Program-made: the position numbers and the translations under genes
Assembly (NCBI GenBank): GCA_958510875.1
Contig: OY294070.1
Coordinates: 118,462,703 to 118,526,702 of the forward strand
Direction: 5' to 3'
From: Endomychus coccineus
Lineage: Eukaryota; Arthropoda; Insecta; Coleoptera; Endomychidae
Length of the DNA stretch: 64,000 nt
Part shown: one piece after another, positions 1 to 11,864 of the stretch
How positions within the stretch are numbered: the stretch's first letter is position 1
Layout: each line of letters starts with the position of its first letter
Notes under the pieces: model-generated
Told to the model about the DNA's origin: nothing
The model's input: the letters and a program-made list of their open reading frames with translations, nothing else
The model's database searches: none

Positions 1-329
1 ATGTTTAACGTATTAATCAACTCTTGTTCAATACTGATTAAAGATGAATCCTAAAGGCGTTGTTGTCCTAAAGTTTTAGGTAAATATTTTGAATTTCGAA
101 ATTGAACGTTCTGCTGATGCCACACTAACTGGTAAAGTTGGAGATAACATTATGTACTAGATAGTTCGATACATCTGATTTGATGAAACGCACTGATCTT
201 TATTAATAATTAATTCGCATGTTCAAAAACTGTTTTTAATTTTGAAATACTATCCCCAAGCCCATAAAGCTTAACATTTGATTGACAGTCAATGGACAAG
301 TTTTTATGGTATAAAAGCATTCAGTTCCT

Positions 330-950
330 TACAGGTCTATTCCAAACTTGTGTGTGACTGCTTAGAAACCCTACAAGTGTTGGTCAAAGCAGACTGTCTT
401 AGGCTGGGTACCAGACCACATAGGTCACAAAGGCAACGAAGAGATTGATTCATTGGTCCGAGAAGGAGCACGGGGGGCACTAATTGGTCCGGAACCCTTA
501 TGTGGTATAGAGAAAGCGCTGAGCAAATCGTATAACAGTACTTGGATGAAAAATCAATCAAAGACTTCATTAAAGAACCATCGCCAAAATTCACGGAGTA
601 CCCACTAAACCAGAATAGAAGATCAACCAGAATCATGATTGGACTCCTGACAGGGCATTGTAGACTCAACAAGCACATGAACAATAGCGGACTGGTAGAT
701 ACAACCTTATGCAGGTTCTGCCAGAATGACGAGACCTCAGTACACATACTGTGCTACTTCGAAAGCCTAACAGGGCTAAGGTTCTCAGCTATAGGAAAGG
801 AAAAATCACAACCCTCCCATTATATGGATGACCTAAACTCTGGCCCATGGAGTCTAGAAATAAAGACGAGTCTAGACAGGGAACTCTAACATAACAGGAA
901 GGCATACACAATAGATTTGCAAAGGTCGCGGTGGTGAGGCTTCTGACCCA
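330..950 (+). pseudogene. LINE 3' fragment: end of RNase H domain plus zinc knuckle
   Basis: This is the C-terminal end of ORF2 of an RNase H-bearing non-LTR retrotransposon. Near 400-520 the plus strand reads WVPDHIGHKGNEEIDSL, which matches the last RNase H block (H-x-G-x-x-G-N-E-x-x-D). Positions 542-889 stay open and contain LTGHCRLNKHMNNSGL followed by CRFCQNDETSVHILCYF, the C-x2-C-x-H-x-C-like knuckle typical of these LINE C-termini. The upstream reverse transcriptase is missing and there is a frame break near 530, so this is a dead 5'-truncated copy. The stretch 890-950 is probably its 3' UTR. Similar pieces lie near 15.9, 23.0, 34.9 and 50.2 kb. Confidence 0.75.
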
Positions 951-1099
951 CAAACACAATCTCTCTATCTATAGTATATCATTTGGAAATAACGACTTTT
1001 CACATACAATTCTTCAGTCAGGGAAGTTCAGTTCTCAGGATATAAAAAAATAAAATTAATCTGTATGTGATTTATACTTTCTAACTTACCTTTAACGGA

Positions 1100-1690
1100 T
1101 TGGCAATAATATCTATTGTACAGAATAGTTTATTTCTTTCATTTTCAAACTCAGGCATTTATGCTGAAGGAATTTGCCAAAATAACTGCTTTCTCCCTTA
1201 TATCTGCAAAGGTTGTTCTAATATGGCGAATTTTATTTAAACTTACATCAAGTTGATCAGTCGCGCAATCAAGACTGCTTTTTGCAATAATTAAGATGTC
1301 AGATCAATATTTTATAGAATTTCTGTCTGGAATACTAGCAGAATAATAAACAGAAAACATTCCATTTTCCTTAATTGTTTCTGCTTCGTCCTTTCATCTC
1401 GTTTTTTACTGACCAATATTTCGTTAGACAGGACCCTATATCGACACAAACTATTGTGCCTGATTGCAGACACCGAGGGCCATCGAGATAACCATCTGGT
1501 TATACATGGTGTTTTAAGAGTAAATTTTACATCCTCATTTTGTTTTACTTTTAATTCGTACCATATTTTGATACCTGCTACGTCGAAAGAAAACGTAAAT
1601 TTTATGACAAATATCATATAAAAGTCTTTCAGCATAGGAGCATTTGAACAAGCATCATTCATCGTCAAATTTAAGTTATGAGCAGTCGGG
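1100..1690 (-). pseudogene. Decayed hAT-type transposase (central region)
   Basis: On the minus strand, AHNLNLTMNDACSN (about 1690-1640) resembles the 'AH-LNL-ND-C' block of hAT transposases related to ZMYM1-like or P52rIPK-like proteins. About 50 residues later comes TRWLSRWPSVSAIRHN, matching the conserved 'TRWSSR..A..AI' block. Further on, LLVFQTEIL continues the same family's pattern. After the stop near 1312, weaker similarity goes on to about 1100. The copy lacks an N-terminal finger and a C-terminal dimerisation domain and has internal stops. It belongs to a different hAT lineage from the four copies at 23.4, 30.2, 51.2 and 62.3 kb. No terminal inverted repeats were identified. Confidence 0.55.
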
Positions 1691-2850
1691 TCCTTAATTC
1701 AATTAAAGTTTTGGGCAATGTGAATTATGAGCGTGGTGGAGGTCTGTGGGGGTATTTGCTACGCCACTGGTCTTATCTAGCTATGTAGAAGTTCTGGTTG
1801 CGCCTCGTACTTGTCGGCTGGATTAATGTTTGGCTAGCAAGACACCATTCCTACATTCCTTGAAGATGAAAGTTGCGTTGGCATTTTTTTTTTAAGAATT
1901 CTACCCAAAATCTCGCTTAATGCATTCGAATTATACAATTTAAAAAGGTCGTAACTATATCTTTGATTTCTTGATGTGTAAGATCATTGGCTTACGTTAA
2001 TTAATAATCGTCTCTCAAGAGTCAATCATTATAACGAATGAGAAAACGAGTATGCTAGAGTCAAGGTTAGAATGTTGATCTCTAGTATGATTGAACCGCA
2101 AAAAATATTATCTCTAATTACCATAAGAATGAATACGTTCATCAATCATTTTATGGTCATGCTATAATCTGAGTGTAGTTTCTGAAGGTAGGCAACTGTA
2201 ATGCCAGCTACAATATATATTTGGTTGCATACTTCATAACACGAACAAACGATATTTCCTTACATTTATAAATAGTTATATTTATTTCTGGATATACGTT
2301 GTATACGTGTGGAACAAGTATACAATTATTATACAAATGTAGAAGAGTTCACATTCACAATAAACATCGTGAGAAAATGAAGAAGACATTTTATTTGCTT
2401 CTTAATTAATCAATTCCGATGCAACTATACTTACTCTTGCCTGTATATTTGGTTGCATACGTTCACGACATATCAGGATAAATTTATGTACAAGTTAAAC
2501 GACCTTTAACGTAAACAAACACTGTTTATTTTATCGTACTCGAGTGCATTTATTCAATTCACTAAATTGACTTAATCATGTATTGTACTCGATTGATAAT
2601 GTTTATTATGCAATTGTTAATTAATATTAGGCGCCATAATTTTATGGGTATGGACTTGGATAACATTTGGTAGAAGCAAAACGGCGTCACGTGCAATATA
2701 CATCATCAAACAAATCGCCTTCTGATGCAATATATGTGTCTTTGATTCCTGTAGGAGTATTTCCAGTATTTTTTTAGTGAATTCTTAATAATGCATATAT
2801 CGATCCATTTTTCTAAACCGCCTTGTTTTGACTATCGAATTGTAAAATAG
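1690..2850. other. Unassigned AT-rich stretch
   Basis: No gene or element could be recognised. A short direct repeat, TATATTTGGTTGCATAC, occurs near 2215 and again near 2443. A short open stretch at 2857-3063 has no recognisable product and borders the palindromic array that follows. Confidence 0.5.
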
Positions 2851-3164
2851 CGATATATGTGCTTTCTCAGATGCGAAATAGCGGAAAATATGAAGAATTT
2901 GATCGATTTTCCACCCCCAGAAGCGACCCAAGAAATCCCCTTGGTGGATTATTTACAATCCCAACAAAATATATATTTAGTCGAGTCAAATAGGTATTTC
3001 ATTACGAAAATCGAAAGATATGGACCGATTTTGATGAAACAAAGGGCATTCGATTCGGGATGATGTCTAGAAAAAAAGCTTACCGGTTAGTTTTTTGTGC
3101 AAATTTGTTATTTTTTTTTTAAACGAAAAATTGACCAATTTTTGGCTAATTATTGGGAAAATTT

Positions 3165-3830
3165 AGTCGGGGGTTTTCGGGATCGCTGATTACGATTCTG
3201 AACTCAGATTGGCCAAAATCGAACTCCCCAGCTGGTAATTGGCCACTTTAATTGGACAAAGTGACCATTTTTTTAAATTTCATCAAAAATAGCCAGGAAA
3301 AATCACTCGGGAATTTTTAGGGTCGCTGATTACGATTCTGAACTCAGATTGGCCAAAATCGATCTTCCCAGCTGGTAATTGGCCAGTTTAATTGGACAAA
3401 ATTGATAATTTTTTTAAAATTTCATCGCAAATAGACAGGAAAAATTACTCGGGGGTTTTCGGAGTCGCTGAGTACGATTCTGAAGTCAAATTGTTAGTTT
3501 TGATGAAATTTTGGAAATTGGTCAATTTTGTCCAATTAAACCTGCCAATTACCAGCTGAGGAGTTCGATTTTTGGACAATTTGACTTCAGAATCGTACTC
3601 AGCGACTCCGAAAACCTCCGAGTAATTTTTCCTGCCTATTTGAGATGAAATTAAGAAAAAATGATCAATTTTGTCCAATTAAACTGGCCAATTACCAGCT
3701 GGGAAGATCGATTTTGGCCATCTGAGTTCAGAATCGTAATCAGCGACCCCAAAAACCCCCGTGTGATTTTCCGTTTCAAGTGAATCTGACGTCAGAATCG
3801 TGATCAGCGACCTAAAAAACCTTGTTGCAT
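3165..3830. repeat. Head-to-head array of ~140-bp units forming a long hairpin
   Basis: The block TCGCTGATTACGATTCTGA, followed by a GGCCAAAATCGA stretch and CAGCTGGTAATTGGCCA, starts near 3183, 3323 and 3465, a period of 140-142 bp. After about 3510 the same units continue in reverse complement, with the mirrored core (CAGCGA block) at about 3600, 3741 and 3805. The last inverted unit is shortened to about 64 bp. The two halves form an imperfect inverted repeat with arms of roughly 300 bp. Short open frames here (for example 3445-3678 minus) are by-products of the repeat. It resembles a satellite array or the core of a foldback element. I do not recognise the family. Confidence 0.85.
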
Positions 3831-4633
3831 TTTAAATAAATTCGAAATAACCCCGGGGGGATTGATCGGTGAGGTTTTATGTGTTATGAATGATCCTGGT
3901 AACCCTACGAATCGAATCCCACAAAAATTTTTCGGTTCTTACATACATATCTTTTTTTCCGGTTCGTTGCCTGGACTATATAATTAGTGGCAGTATGCGA
4001 TAACTAGAAAATGATTAAAAAATAATTTTATCTTCAGAAAGTCAAGTTAGTTGAATGTTGAATGACTTTTTCGATTCTCGGGGTTCTAGATGATCCGGCT
4101 AAGATAATGGGTTCCACTACCAAATTCAGATTATTAATTCGTTACCAACTAACCTATCTAATATATTCTGATGAGTAACTTTGAGATCGATTTAGACTGT
4201 GTGGTTTGCAGGAATTGGATTAGATATTTTCAATAACGTCAAAACACCGTTTGTCATGATTTGATTCTTGGCATATTTTTCATGGAATTTAAGATGTAGT
4301 GTATAATGTTGAGCTTATCGCTCCGCAATGTATCAACCTGTCTTTCTACTTCCTATTTTCGGTTGCGTAAAAATGATTGCCTTAAACCACTAGTTAATGA
4401 CGCTAAACGTAAACATACTGATAAATGTATTATTACTTCAGAATTAATAATTTTCAACAGTGAAAATATTGGTTACGAAAACATGTTTTGCATAATCAGC
4501 AAATTTTAATGAAAAAAATATCATTGGTAAATATTATCGTCAAAACAATATAATATTTTGGATAAACGGAGGAATACAATCAAGACGATGTAATTGAATT
4601 CAGTTATGGCATTGCTAAAGTGCTTGATAGGTG
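3830..4633. other. Unassigned intergenic stretch
   Basis: No coding similarity, RNA gene or repeat was recognised. The 67-codon open frame at 4306-4509 has no recognisable features and is probably chance. Confidence 0.5.
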
Positions 4634-4636
4634 TTA

Positions 4637-5328
4637 TAGTCTAGGAGCCAGAGCGATATTGATGGTCTGAACATTAACCCGATGGCACTATGGTTTATCG
4701 TTAGAGGACGGTTCAATGATCAATTTATCTCACAGACCAAATTTTCCCCGGCTGCTAGATCTCGAGATACAGCATCCGCATTATTTCTTTTTTTTGACTG
4801 GAGGTTAACCCTTTCCATGTTGCGGTTACTTGAGAAGCATGCCACTCTTATACACTTCCACCATGTGCCATCATTTTTTATAGTGTCCGTTTATCAGGCC
4901 AACCAGTTAAAATGAACTGCAAGTTAATCTCCCGAACCTGGTGGAAAATGTTCATTGGTGTTGGCAATTGTTAACATACCCCATGCCATCAAAAGTTATC
5001 GATCCATTTCCGACTAATTGGCCATTATTTGGACCAAAAATGTTAATTTTTTTCATTTTGTGGATAAAACTTGCGGACTTACGATAAAAAATGATGGCAC
5101 ATGGCGGAAGTGTATAAGAATGGCATGCTTCTCAAGTAACCGGAACTTGGAAAGGGTTAACCTCCAGTCAAAAAAAAGAAAAAATGCGGATGCTGTATCT
5201 CGAGATCTAGCAGCCGTGGAAAATTCGGTCTGTGAAATGAATTGATCATTGAACTGTCCTCTGACGATAAACCATAGTGCCATCGCGTTAATGTTCAGAC
5301 CATCAATATCGCTCTGGCTCCTAGACTA
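4637..5328. mobile_element. Foldback DNA element, copy 1 (TTA target duplication)
   Basis: The element begins TAGTCTAGGAGCCAGAGCG and ends with the inverted complement (GCTCTGGCTCCTAGACTA). The arms stay complementary for roughly 250 bp or more, including the stretch with GCTGCTAGATCTCGAGATAC. Both sides carry TTA (4634-4636 and 5329-5331), a 3-bp target duplication. TTA/TAA duplications are characteristic of the PIF/Harbinger superfamily, so a non-autonomous Harbinger-type origin is plausible, but there is no transposase to confirm it. The open frames starting MALWFIVRG on both strands are the two arms read in opposite directions and are not genes. The copy is shorter than that at 8.9-10.1 kb, lacking the central part. 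Confidence 0.8.
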
Positions 5329-5524
5329 TTACTTATTTCACTTTTGGGGTATAAGCAGTGGCCGTATCATAAAACGGAAGTTGGAATTCAGTATTAGTTG
5401 AAAGTATTGCAGAATATAGAGGCATTCAGTCAATGAAGCATTTTTACTATCAATTTTTTTCCAATAGATGGATTTCAATAATATTTTCTGTTTGGTTTTG
5501 GAAGGTCTAAGAATCATCCTTCCT

Positions 5525-6420
5525 TTTGTTAACCCCGCCTGGGTCAACTTTTAGCGTTTGGAGTTTTTCAACGATAAATCTGTTGGAATTACCTACAAAA
5601 GGTTTGAGCATAGATGACAGATATCCATAATTCCATAATTTCTCAACTGTTACCTGCCAAAAACATTTCAATGGATTTACTACCGTGAATTGATTTTTGT
5701 CTACATATTTTCTGTACACTGGCAAGTTTTACGAGCACTCCTCGGGAGCTGCCATGAGTTCCCCACTTTCACCGGTCATAGCTAATTTCTTCACGGAAAC
5801 TTCTAGTAAGATGCTGTTGATTCATCTGTTCTGAAGCCGAAATGTTGGTTTAGATATGTCGATGACATTTTTGTTATTTGGCAACATGGTGGTGAAAATC
5901 TTGTTGCCTTCCTCAATCATTTGAATTCATTAGATCCCAATATCCTTTTCACCATGGAAGTTGAATCGGAAGGTTCAGTCCCGTTCCTAGATGTATTAGT
6001 TAGTCGACAGACTGACGATACTTTCTGTGTATCGAATATACCTCAGTGGCCTTTACCACCAACACCCTGCCCAAAAGTAATCTGCCGTAAACTCCTTGGT
6101 CCACAGAGCTGTCAACTTTTCCCAACCCAATTCCTTAAAATCAGAATTAAAACATCATCTGTCTTATTATCATATAATTTCTTCCATTATAACATTCAAA
6201 AAGCCATAAAGATATACACTTCGCCTAAAATTTCAAATCAACCTGAGCCACAAACCCCCCGCCTGCTTAATCCACTGCCTATCTTCCATATATTGGTTGG
6301 AGAAACGTCGGCATCAAATCGTGCTATGTTGTTGCGGAATACATCCGGAAGCCAAGAATTTTCAATAACTGATCAACCTGTAGTTAATTTGGAAAACGCT
6401 CAATGCCGTCTGTCTTGAAG
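5525..6420 (+). pseudogene. Penelope-like element, family A copy 1 (RT fragment with inverted 5' piece)
   Basis: Plus-strand reading gives RT fragments of a Penelope-like element. They include YQLLPAKN near 5645, KFYEHSSGAAM then SSPLSPVIAN near 5725-5790 (motif B region), and WFRYVDDIFVIWQHGG near 5860 (catalytic YVDD intact), followed by FLNHLNSLDPNILFTMEVE and VPFLDVLVSRQTDD. There are frameshifts. The piece just upstream (about 5620-5530) matches the preceding RT segment (NSNRFIVEKLQTLKVDPGG) but on the minus strand, so the 5' part is inverted. Near 6300 the copy jumps straight to the 3' tail (GAAACGTCGGCATC), skipping the GIY-YIG region present at 13.7 kb in the sister copy. Confidence 0.8.
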
Positions 6421-7590
6421 ATGATTAGTATTAATTGAACTGTGAGATTCGAGACCATTTTCGAAAGTTCCTTCAAAGTGGGATGGGATTCGGATGTTGT
6501 GATAATTGATCAATTTAGCAAAGAAATTTCTAACATTCTCATACAGCATTCGTATTCCTTGAAGCTCTATTTTTCTACCAATTAAATTTTATTCTTCAGA
6601 CCAGGTATAATATCAGGCTACATATAAGAACGGATGTGATATAAAAAGTTCAAAGGCCCTATTAATTCTAACCGAGCCGCTAACTGCCAATATAACGCTC
6701 ATGATGTCATTAAATACAGAAATCGCTCCTACTTCGGAATCTGTATCATGCAAATGGCTATATTTGAGTTAGTTCCAAGCAGATCACATATTTTGTATTC
6801 TACATAATGTATGTATGCAATTGTAATTAGATTCAAAGTTCATTCGCTTATATAAACAAGAGCATATTCACTTAAAAATAACCGTATACATTTATAGTTA
6901 ATTCCACTGCTACATAAGCCTTGATCTTTAATGCTGTTATATATCGCTAATAAATTACAGAACCAGTACTTTCACAATGACATAAACTATCATAGAAAAA
7001 GTTTTAAATCGCGCCATGTAGACGTTCCTTATTGCTACCTCCACATCTACCAGGAACATGACTAGATAGGTTTACTAAAGAATAGCTCATTAAGAATAAA
7101 TTATCGCAAATAATATAATTGTGCATTAAAATTTCAGAACTGTTGAAAGTTGAGATTAAAATCAAATATCAAAACGAGTACAGTAACAACACCTAATGGA
7201 CGTGTATTGTATAATATTTTAACGAAATAATAAATAAAACTACTTTGTTTTACTATCACTGATATTTAATATAGTCGTTACTATAGTTTCAACACTAAAC
7301 GTGTCATATTCAGACGAAACATGAATTTAACAAATATTATATCTACTATATATATAGGTTAAAGAAGGAATACAAGCAAATTTTATGACTATAGGAAATA
7401 GTTCTAGGAAAAACCAGAGAGGGGTAAGGTGATTAGGTAATTCCGTGAGGACCTTAGTGGTGCGGGTATATTTACTAACGGACTTTAAATACTAAAATCA
7501 GATTATTAATACATTGAAGAGATTACTGTAATATAAATCTAGTTGATGTTTAGGATCTTATTATCATACATCTTCATTCCTTTGAAAATT
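6421..7590. other. Unassigned AT-rich stretch
   Basis: No open frame longer than chance, no RNA gene and no recognisable repeat was seen. Confidence 0.5.
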
Positions 7591-7594
7591 TCCA

Positions 7595-8452
7595 TTGACT
7601 CTAATATATTTAGTTTTAAAATTTTATCTTGACTATGTAAAATTTGTACAAGGTATGGCCTGTTTCTAAAATATGATTTGCAAATGAAGAATCGGTTTTA
7701 TTATTTTTAAAGGAAGGAAAATGTTCTTTATATCTAACTGCTATGTTACGGCAAGATCTACCTATGTAAAAACTATCACACTCTCTGAACAAGTTAATTT
7801 ATAAACTCCGGGTCTTTTAAATTTGTCAGTTTCATCTTTCGCATTAAACAGAATGTGAGATAATGTGTTTGGGGGTTTAAATCTGATGGTCAGGTTATGA
7901 TGGGATAACATGTTTGCAATTTTTTCGCTTATAGGACCAAAATAAGTTGAATAAACATATTTCAATGAGTTATCTTTATATTTTATAAAGGGATAAATGC
8001 TATTGTAAATTAATTTTTATCTTTTTCTATTTATTAATTTAGAAACTACTTGAGGACCGAAACCGTTATTTGTAGCAATGACTTTAATTGTATCTAGTTC
8101 TTTACTAAGATTTTCTTGAGATAAGGGAAGGGAAAAGGCTCTATGTATCATCGAATGAAAAGCAGCTAGCTTATGACTATAGGGGCTATGTGAAGAGGTA
8201 CAACTTACTGTATCTGTGAAAGTAGGTTTTCTGTAAATGTCGAATGAGATGCTATTATTATGATGTAATAATGTTGAGTCTAAGAAATTTATTTTGTGAT
8301 CTTTTTCTGTCTCTAATGTGAATTTTATGTTGGGATGAATATTATTGATGAATGATAAGAAAACATCTAATTGTCTAGGTGTACCTCTAAAGAGGGCTAA
8401 AATATCGTCTACGTATCTGTACCAAAATTGAATATGTTTTTTAGTTATGGCT
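7595..8452 (-). pseudogene. Penelope-like element, family B: RT 3' half plus GIY-YIG endonuclease
   Basis: Read on the minus strand from about 8450, the sequence gives FWYRYVDDILALFRG (RT motif C, YVDD intact). It continues with FINNIHPNIKFTLE, INFLDSTLLHHNN and IYRKPTFTDT, all typical of Penelope-like RT. After a stop near 8020 the frame resumes with FGPISEKIANMLSHHNL and a GIY-YIG endonuclease, PGVYKLTCSE. A 2-bp insertion at about 7780 shifts the frame before FYIGRSCRNIAVRYKEHF, and the domain ends with HILETGHTLYKF near 7600. GIY-YIG PLEs use this nuclease to cut the target during reverse transcription. The copy is 5'-truncated and disabled. Its protein sequence differs clearly from the family A copies. 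Confidence 0.85.
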
Positions 8453-8459
8453 TAACTCT

Positions 8460-8943
8460 ATCCTATAATATTTCAATTATAAAATCGCAATGCATTTCCC
8501 CATATTCACCGAGACCCCACTTGTCATTTGTATATTTTTTACTCATCTTTCATGAGTATTCATACATTAGTATCTTTCTGAAGATGACACGCTAGTTGAT
8601 GAAACTATAGTCACGGTAGTGTTTCTAGAGTGGTAAAAAACAAAGTAATAAGTGTTTTATCAATATGATAAATTATCACAAAGTAACGGCTTCCACCATC
8701 GGACAATATAATTAGTAGGTATGGAGATAAAAAACCCATTGAGCAATCAAAACTGATGAATGCAGCTTTTTATCAAGTTTGATCAGCTTTATCAGGCCTC
8801 ATCTGCTCTGGACACTACATTCGGTCGTTGAAATAGGAACAATGGATACCGACATCTGATAAGTCTGTGTCCCAAGTGGCTTCACCTACTGTAATTGTAT
8901 TTTTATTTGTGTCAGGAGAAATTATTGTGAGAATCAAGAATCC
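8460..8943. other. Unassigned stretch
   Basis: The sequence between the PLE and the second foldback element shows no recognisable gene, RNA or repeat. Confidence 0.45.
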
Positions 8944-8946
8944 TTA

Positions 8947-10126
8947 TAGTCTAGGAGCCAGAGCGATATTGATGGTCTGAACATTAACCCGATGGCACTA
9001 TGGTTTATCATTAGAGGACGGTTCAATGAACAATTCATCTCACAGATCGAATTTTCACCGGCTGCTAGATCTCGAGATACAGCATCCGCATTTATTTTTT
9101 TTTTTGACTGGATGTTAACCCTGTCCGTTTATCAGGCCGACCATTTAAAATTGGACCGAAAATGGACTGCAAGTTAACCCTCCCAAACCTGGTGGAAAAT
9201 GTTCATTTTATGTTGGCAATTGTTAACATACCCTATGCCATCGAAGGTTATCGGTCCATATCCGAGTAATTGGCCAAATTTGAACCAAAAATGTTTCTCT
9301 TTTTCATTTTGTGGCTAAAACTTGCGGGTTACAAGATAAAATGATGGCACCATGTTAAATAACTTTATTGGAGGTCAAATAAAGATTTACAATTATTGCC
9401 ATCACTCCTTGCCTATTTAAACCCCCATAATCCCCTAAAACCACCCCAAAAAAAAATTAATAATATGGATAATATGACCAATTTTATCATAAATTAGTAA
9501 GGTTTTGAGATTCTGTCTGGGTTTAAAATCGAAACGGCAGTTTTTTGTTTTTGTTTTGGGGGGTGGTTTTAGGGGTTTTTGGGGGGGTTGGAATAGGCAA
9601 GGAGTGATGGCAATAATTTTGAATCTTTATTTGACCTCCAATAAAGTTATTTAACATGGTGCCATCATGTTATTTTGTAACCCGCAAGTTTTAGCCACAA
9701 AATGGAAAAAAGAAACATTTTGGTCCAAATAATGGCCAATTACTCGGAAATGGACCGATAACTTTCGATGGCATAGGGTATGTTAACAATTGCCAACACC
9801 AATGAACATTTTCCACCAGGTTTGGGAGGATTAACTAGCAGTCCATTTTCGGTCCAATTTTAACTGGTCGGCCTGATAAACGGGCAGGATAAAAATGATG
9901 GCACATGGTGGAAGTGTATAAGAATGGCATGCTTTTCGAGTAACGGCAACTTGGAAAGGGTTAAACACCAGTCAAAAAAAAATGCGGATGCTGTATCTCG
10001 AGATCTAGCAGCCGGGGAAAATTCGGTCTGTGAGATGAATTGGTCATTGAACCGTCCTCTAACGATAAACCATAGTGCCATCGGGTTAACGTTCAGACCA
10101 TCAATATCGCTCTGGCTCCCAGACTA
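8947..10126. mobile_element. Foldback DNA element, copy 2 (longest; TTA target duplication)
   Basis: It has the same ends as the copy at 4.6 kb (TAGTCTAGGAGCCAGAGCG and its complement) and is flanked by TTA at 8944-8946 and 10127-10129. Nearly the whole 1.18 kb is a palindrome with arms of about 530-580 bp meeting near 9500. The innermost arms carry CTTTATTTGACCTCCAATAA and the mirrored poly-C/poly-G tracts near 9430 and 9570. The left arm lacks a ~60-bp piece present in the right arm. There is no transposase. The TTA duplication suggests PIF/Harbinger-type mobilisation, which is an inference. Confidence 0.85.
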
Positions 10127-10129
10127 TTA

Positions 10130-11555
10130 GCTAGAATGTTAAACGGAAAAGAAAATCAATGAACATTCTGAAACAATTTCAAGCTGACGATAATGAACGG
10201 GAGAAAGATTTTCCTCATTTTTAGGAATTGAATATACTTAGAAATAGTCAAATTATGTCACGATGTCATTACATTAGAAGTTTATTCGAATAGAAAACAT
10301 GATGTCTTTTGCAAAGGTGGATATTAGGACCTATATCATATCATTATAGATACGAATGAATTATCTACTACTATTGTTATCACCTTTTGTTAGCATACTT
10401 TTTCGCTTTCACACTTATGCTGGTTAAATGTACATCTGTAATAACTCTAGCTGTTTCCCACAGACTGTTAAAAACGTGGTAAGACGTCAAATCATACTTG
10501 TCATTGAAAGTTTATTCGAATTGATGACATAGGTGTGTTACAACTTTATGTTTTATACCTATTATAATCAGTGGGGTAATTTGAAGCTGGAGAATCCTAA
10601 GAAATAAGACAAAAATATTTTCCCTGACTAATTTACATGTGGCTAGACATATATTTGCAACGTGAATGGCCTAACTGGTATCTGGTAGTTTAAAGCATTT
10701 GAGGAAGAGTTGTTTTGAATGATTACACACAACCCATCGAATGCAAACGTAAAATCATTTCTTCATTTAAAATCGAATTTATAATTTTTCTACGAATTGT
10801 TTCTATTATCAAGTCTGACGTGCTATTATTATCCAAAGGCCAACACATAGTAGACAATTGAGATACAAAAGAATATGTGGAGATTACTTAAGTGGGTTCC
10901 CACTGAACTGTGGCGATTTCTTGCCGCTTTTTACGCCTGCTCCATTATAACCTCCCAGTAATAAGTGTTTTTAAAATAGATTAGTTTACATAGCCCATGG
11001 CTTTTAACTACCTGGCTTCTAAAAACTGGTTTCATAAACTTCCAAACAATTCTTGATACACTTAATGCTTGATATTATCGTTTAGACTTTTCACTAGTTT
11101 CGCTGAAATGCATACTATGATTCATGTTATATTTCTCGTTGAACGATTTGTACCTTTTGCAATATCAATTTTAATAACATTTCAAGGAATCTTGTTTGAA
11201 CAACTTAATACATTTCAAACCGTATTTCGCAACCAACTAATATTCTTGATAGATATACTATTATATCATTTAAATACTTATTTATTTCTCGTTTACTAGT
11301 TATAATTGACAAATTACAACATACATTTTGCAAGTTGTTTGAAATGGGATAGTGGTTCAGCTGTTTATATAAATCGTTAAATTCACCCCTGATCTGAATG
11401 GTAGAGGACTTTGAAACTCACGAAGATAATTACTATTTAAACTCAAATCAGAAATGATTATTTTGATGCACTTGATGCATATTGGAAGTTTGACAACACA
11501 AGGTTAGGCATAATAAAATGAAATATATTCAAAAATCTAAGAATAGGTTCTTGAG
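10130..11555. other. Unassigned AT-rich stretch
   Basis: No gene or mobile element was recognised. The 76-codon open frame at 11069-11299 is rich in hydrophobic residues but has no recognisable domain. A weak repeat, with AAGTTTATTCGAAT shared near 10280 and 10510, is the only structure noted. Confidence 0.45.
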
Positions 11556-11559
11556 GAAA

Positions 11560-11765
11560 AATTTTAATTGGGATTGCGTTAATCTCAACCCCAATATTAT
11601 GTTTCAGTTAGTCCAAAGTCGATTGGAAAACCCCTTTGATTTTACGTAGCCCCATAAAAAAGAATCTCAAGCTGATAAATCCGGTGACCGTGCCGACCAG
11701 ATGAGGTTGTCAAATTTTGAAATGACAGGATATGGGAAACATTCTTGGAATTGCCATAACACCAA
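11560..11765 (-). pseudogene. Tc1/mariner-type transposase relic (C-terminal DDE part)
   Basis: Minus-strand translation gives WQFQECFPYPVISKFDNL, then IWSARSPDLSA, a stop, DSFLWGYVKSKGFSN. This matches the 'W-P-R-S-P-D-L-x-P-x-D-F-F-L-W-G-Y-x-K' signature around the last catalytic acidic residue of insect Tc1/mariner-related transposases. The catalytic region contains a stop, so it is dead. No terminal repeats were found. A related but separate relic is at 48.0-48.5 kb. Confidence 0.6.
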
Positions 11766-11864
11766 TTACACAAGTTTTGGGGTTTTGGGTGTAAATTCAA
11801 AAAGTTTTTATTTTATGAATATAATATTCTGCTCGTAATAAGAGATCTTCACTAACATTTAGTA

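Noticed and set aside
3445..3678. 77-codon minus-strand open frame
   Set aside because: It lies inside the palindromic 140-bp array and simply translates the repeat.
4682..5283. Open frames starting MALWFIVRG on both strands here and again at 8992-10081
   Set aside because: They are the same arm of the foldback element read from each end. They have no domain, and their frame is interrupted differently in each copy.
6280..6418. End of the 165-codon open frame at 5921-6418 as a real protein
   Set aside because: The first part is Penelope RT, but after about residue 45 the frame is shifted and then runs into the non-coding 3' tail.
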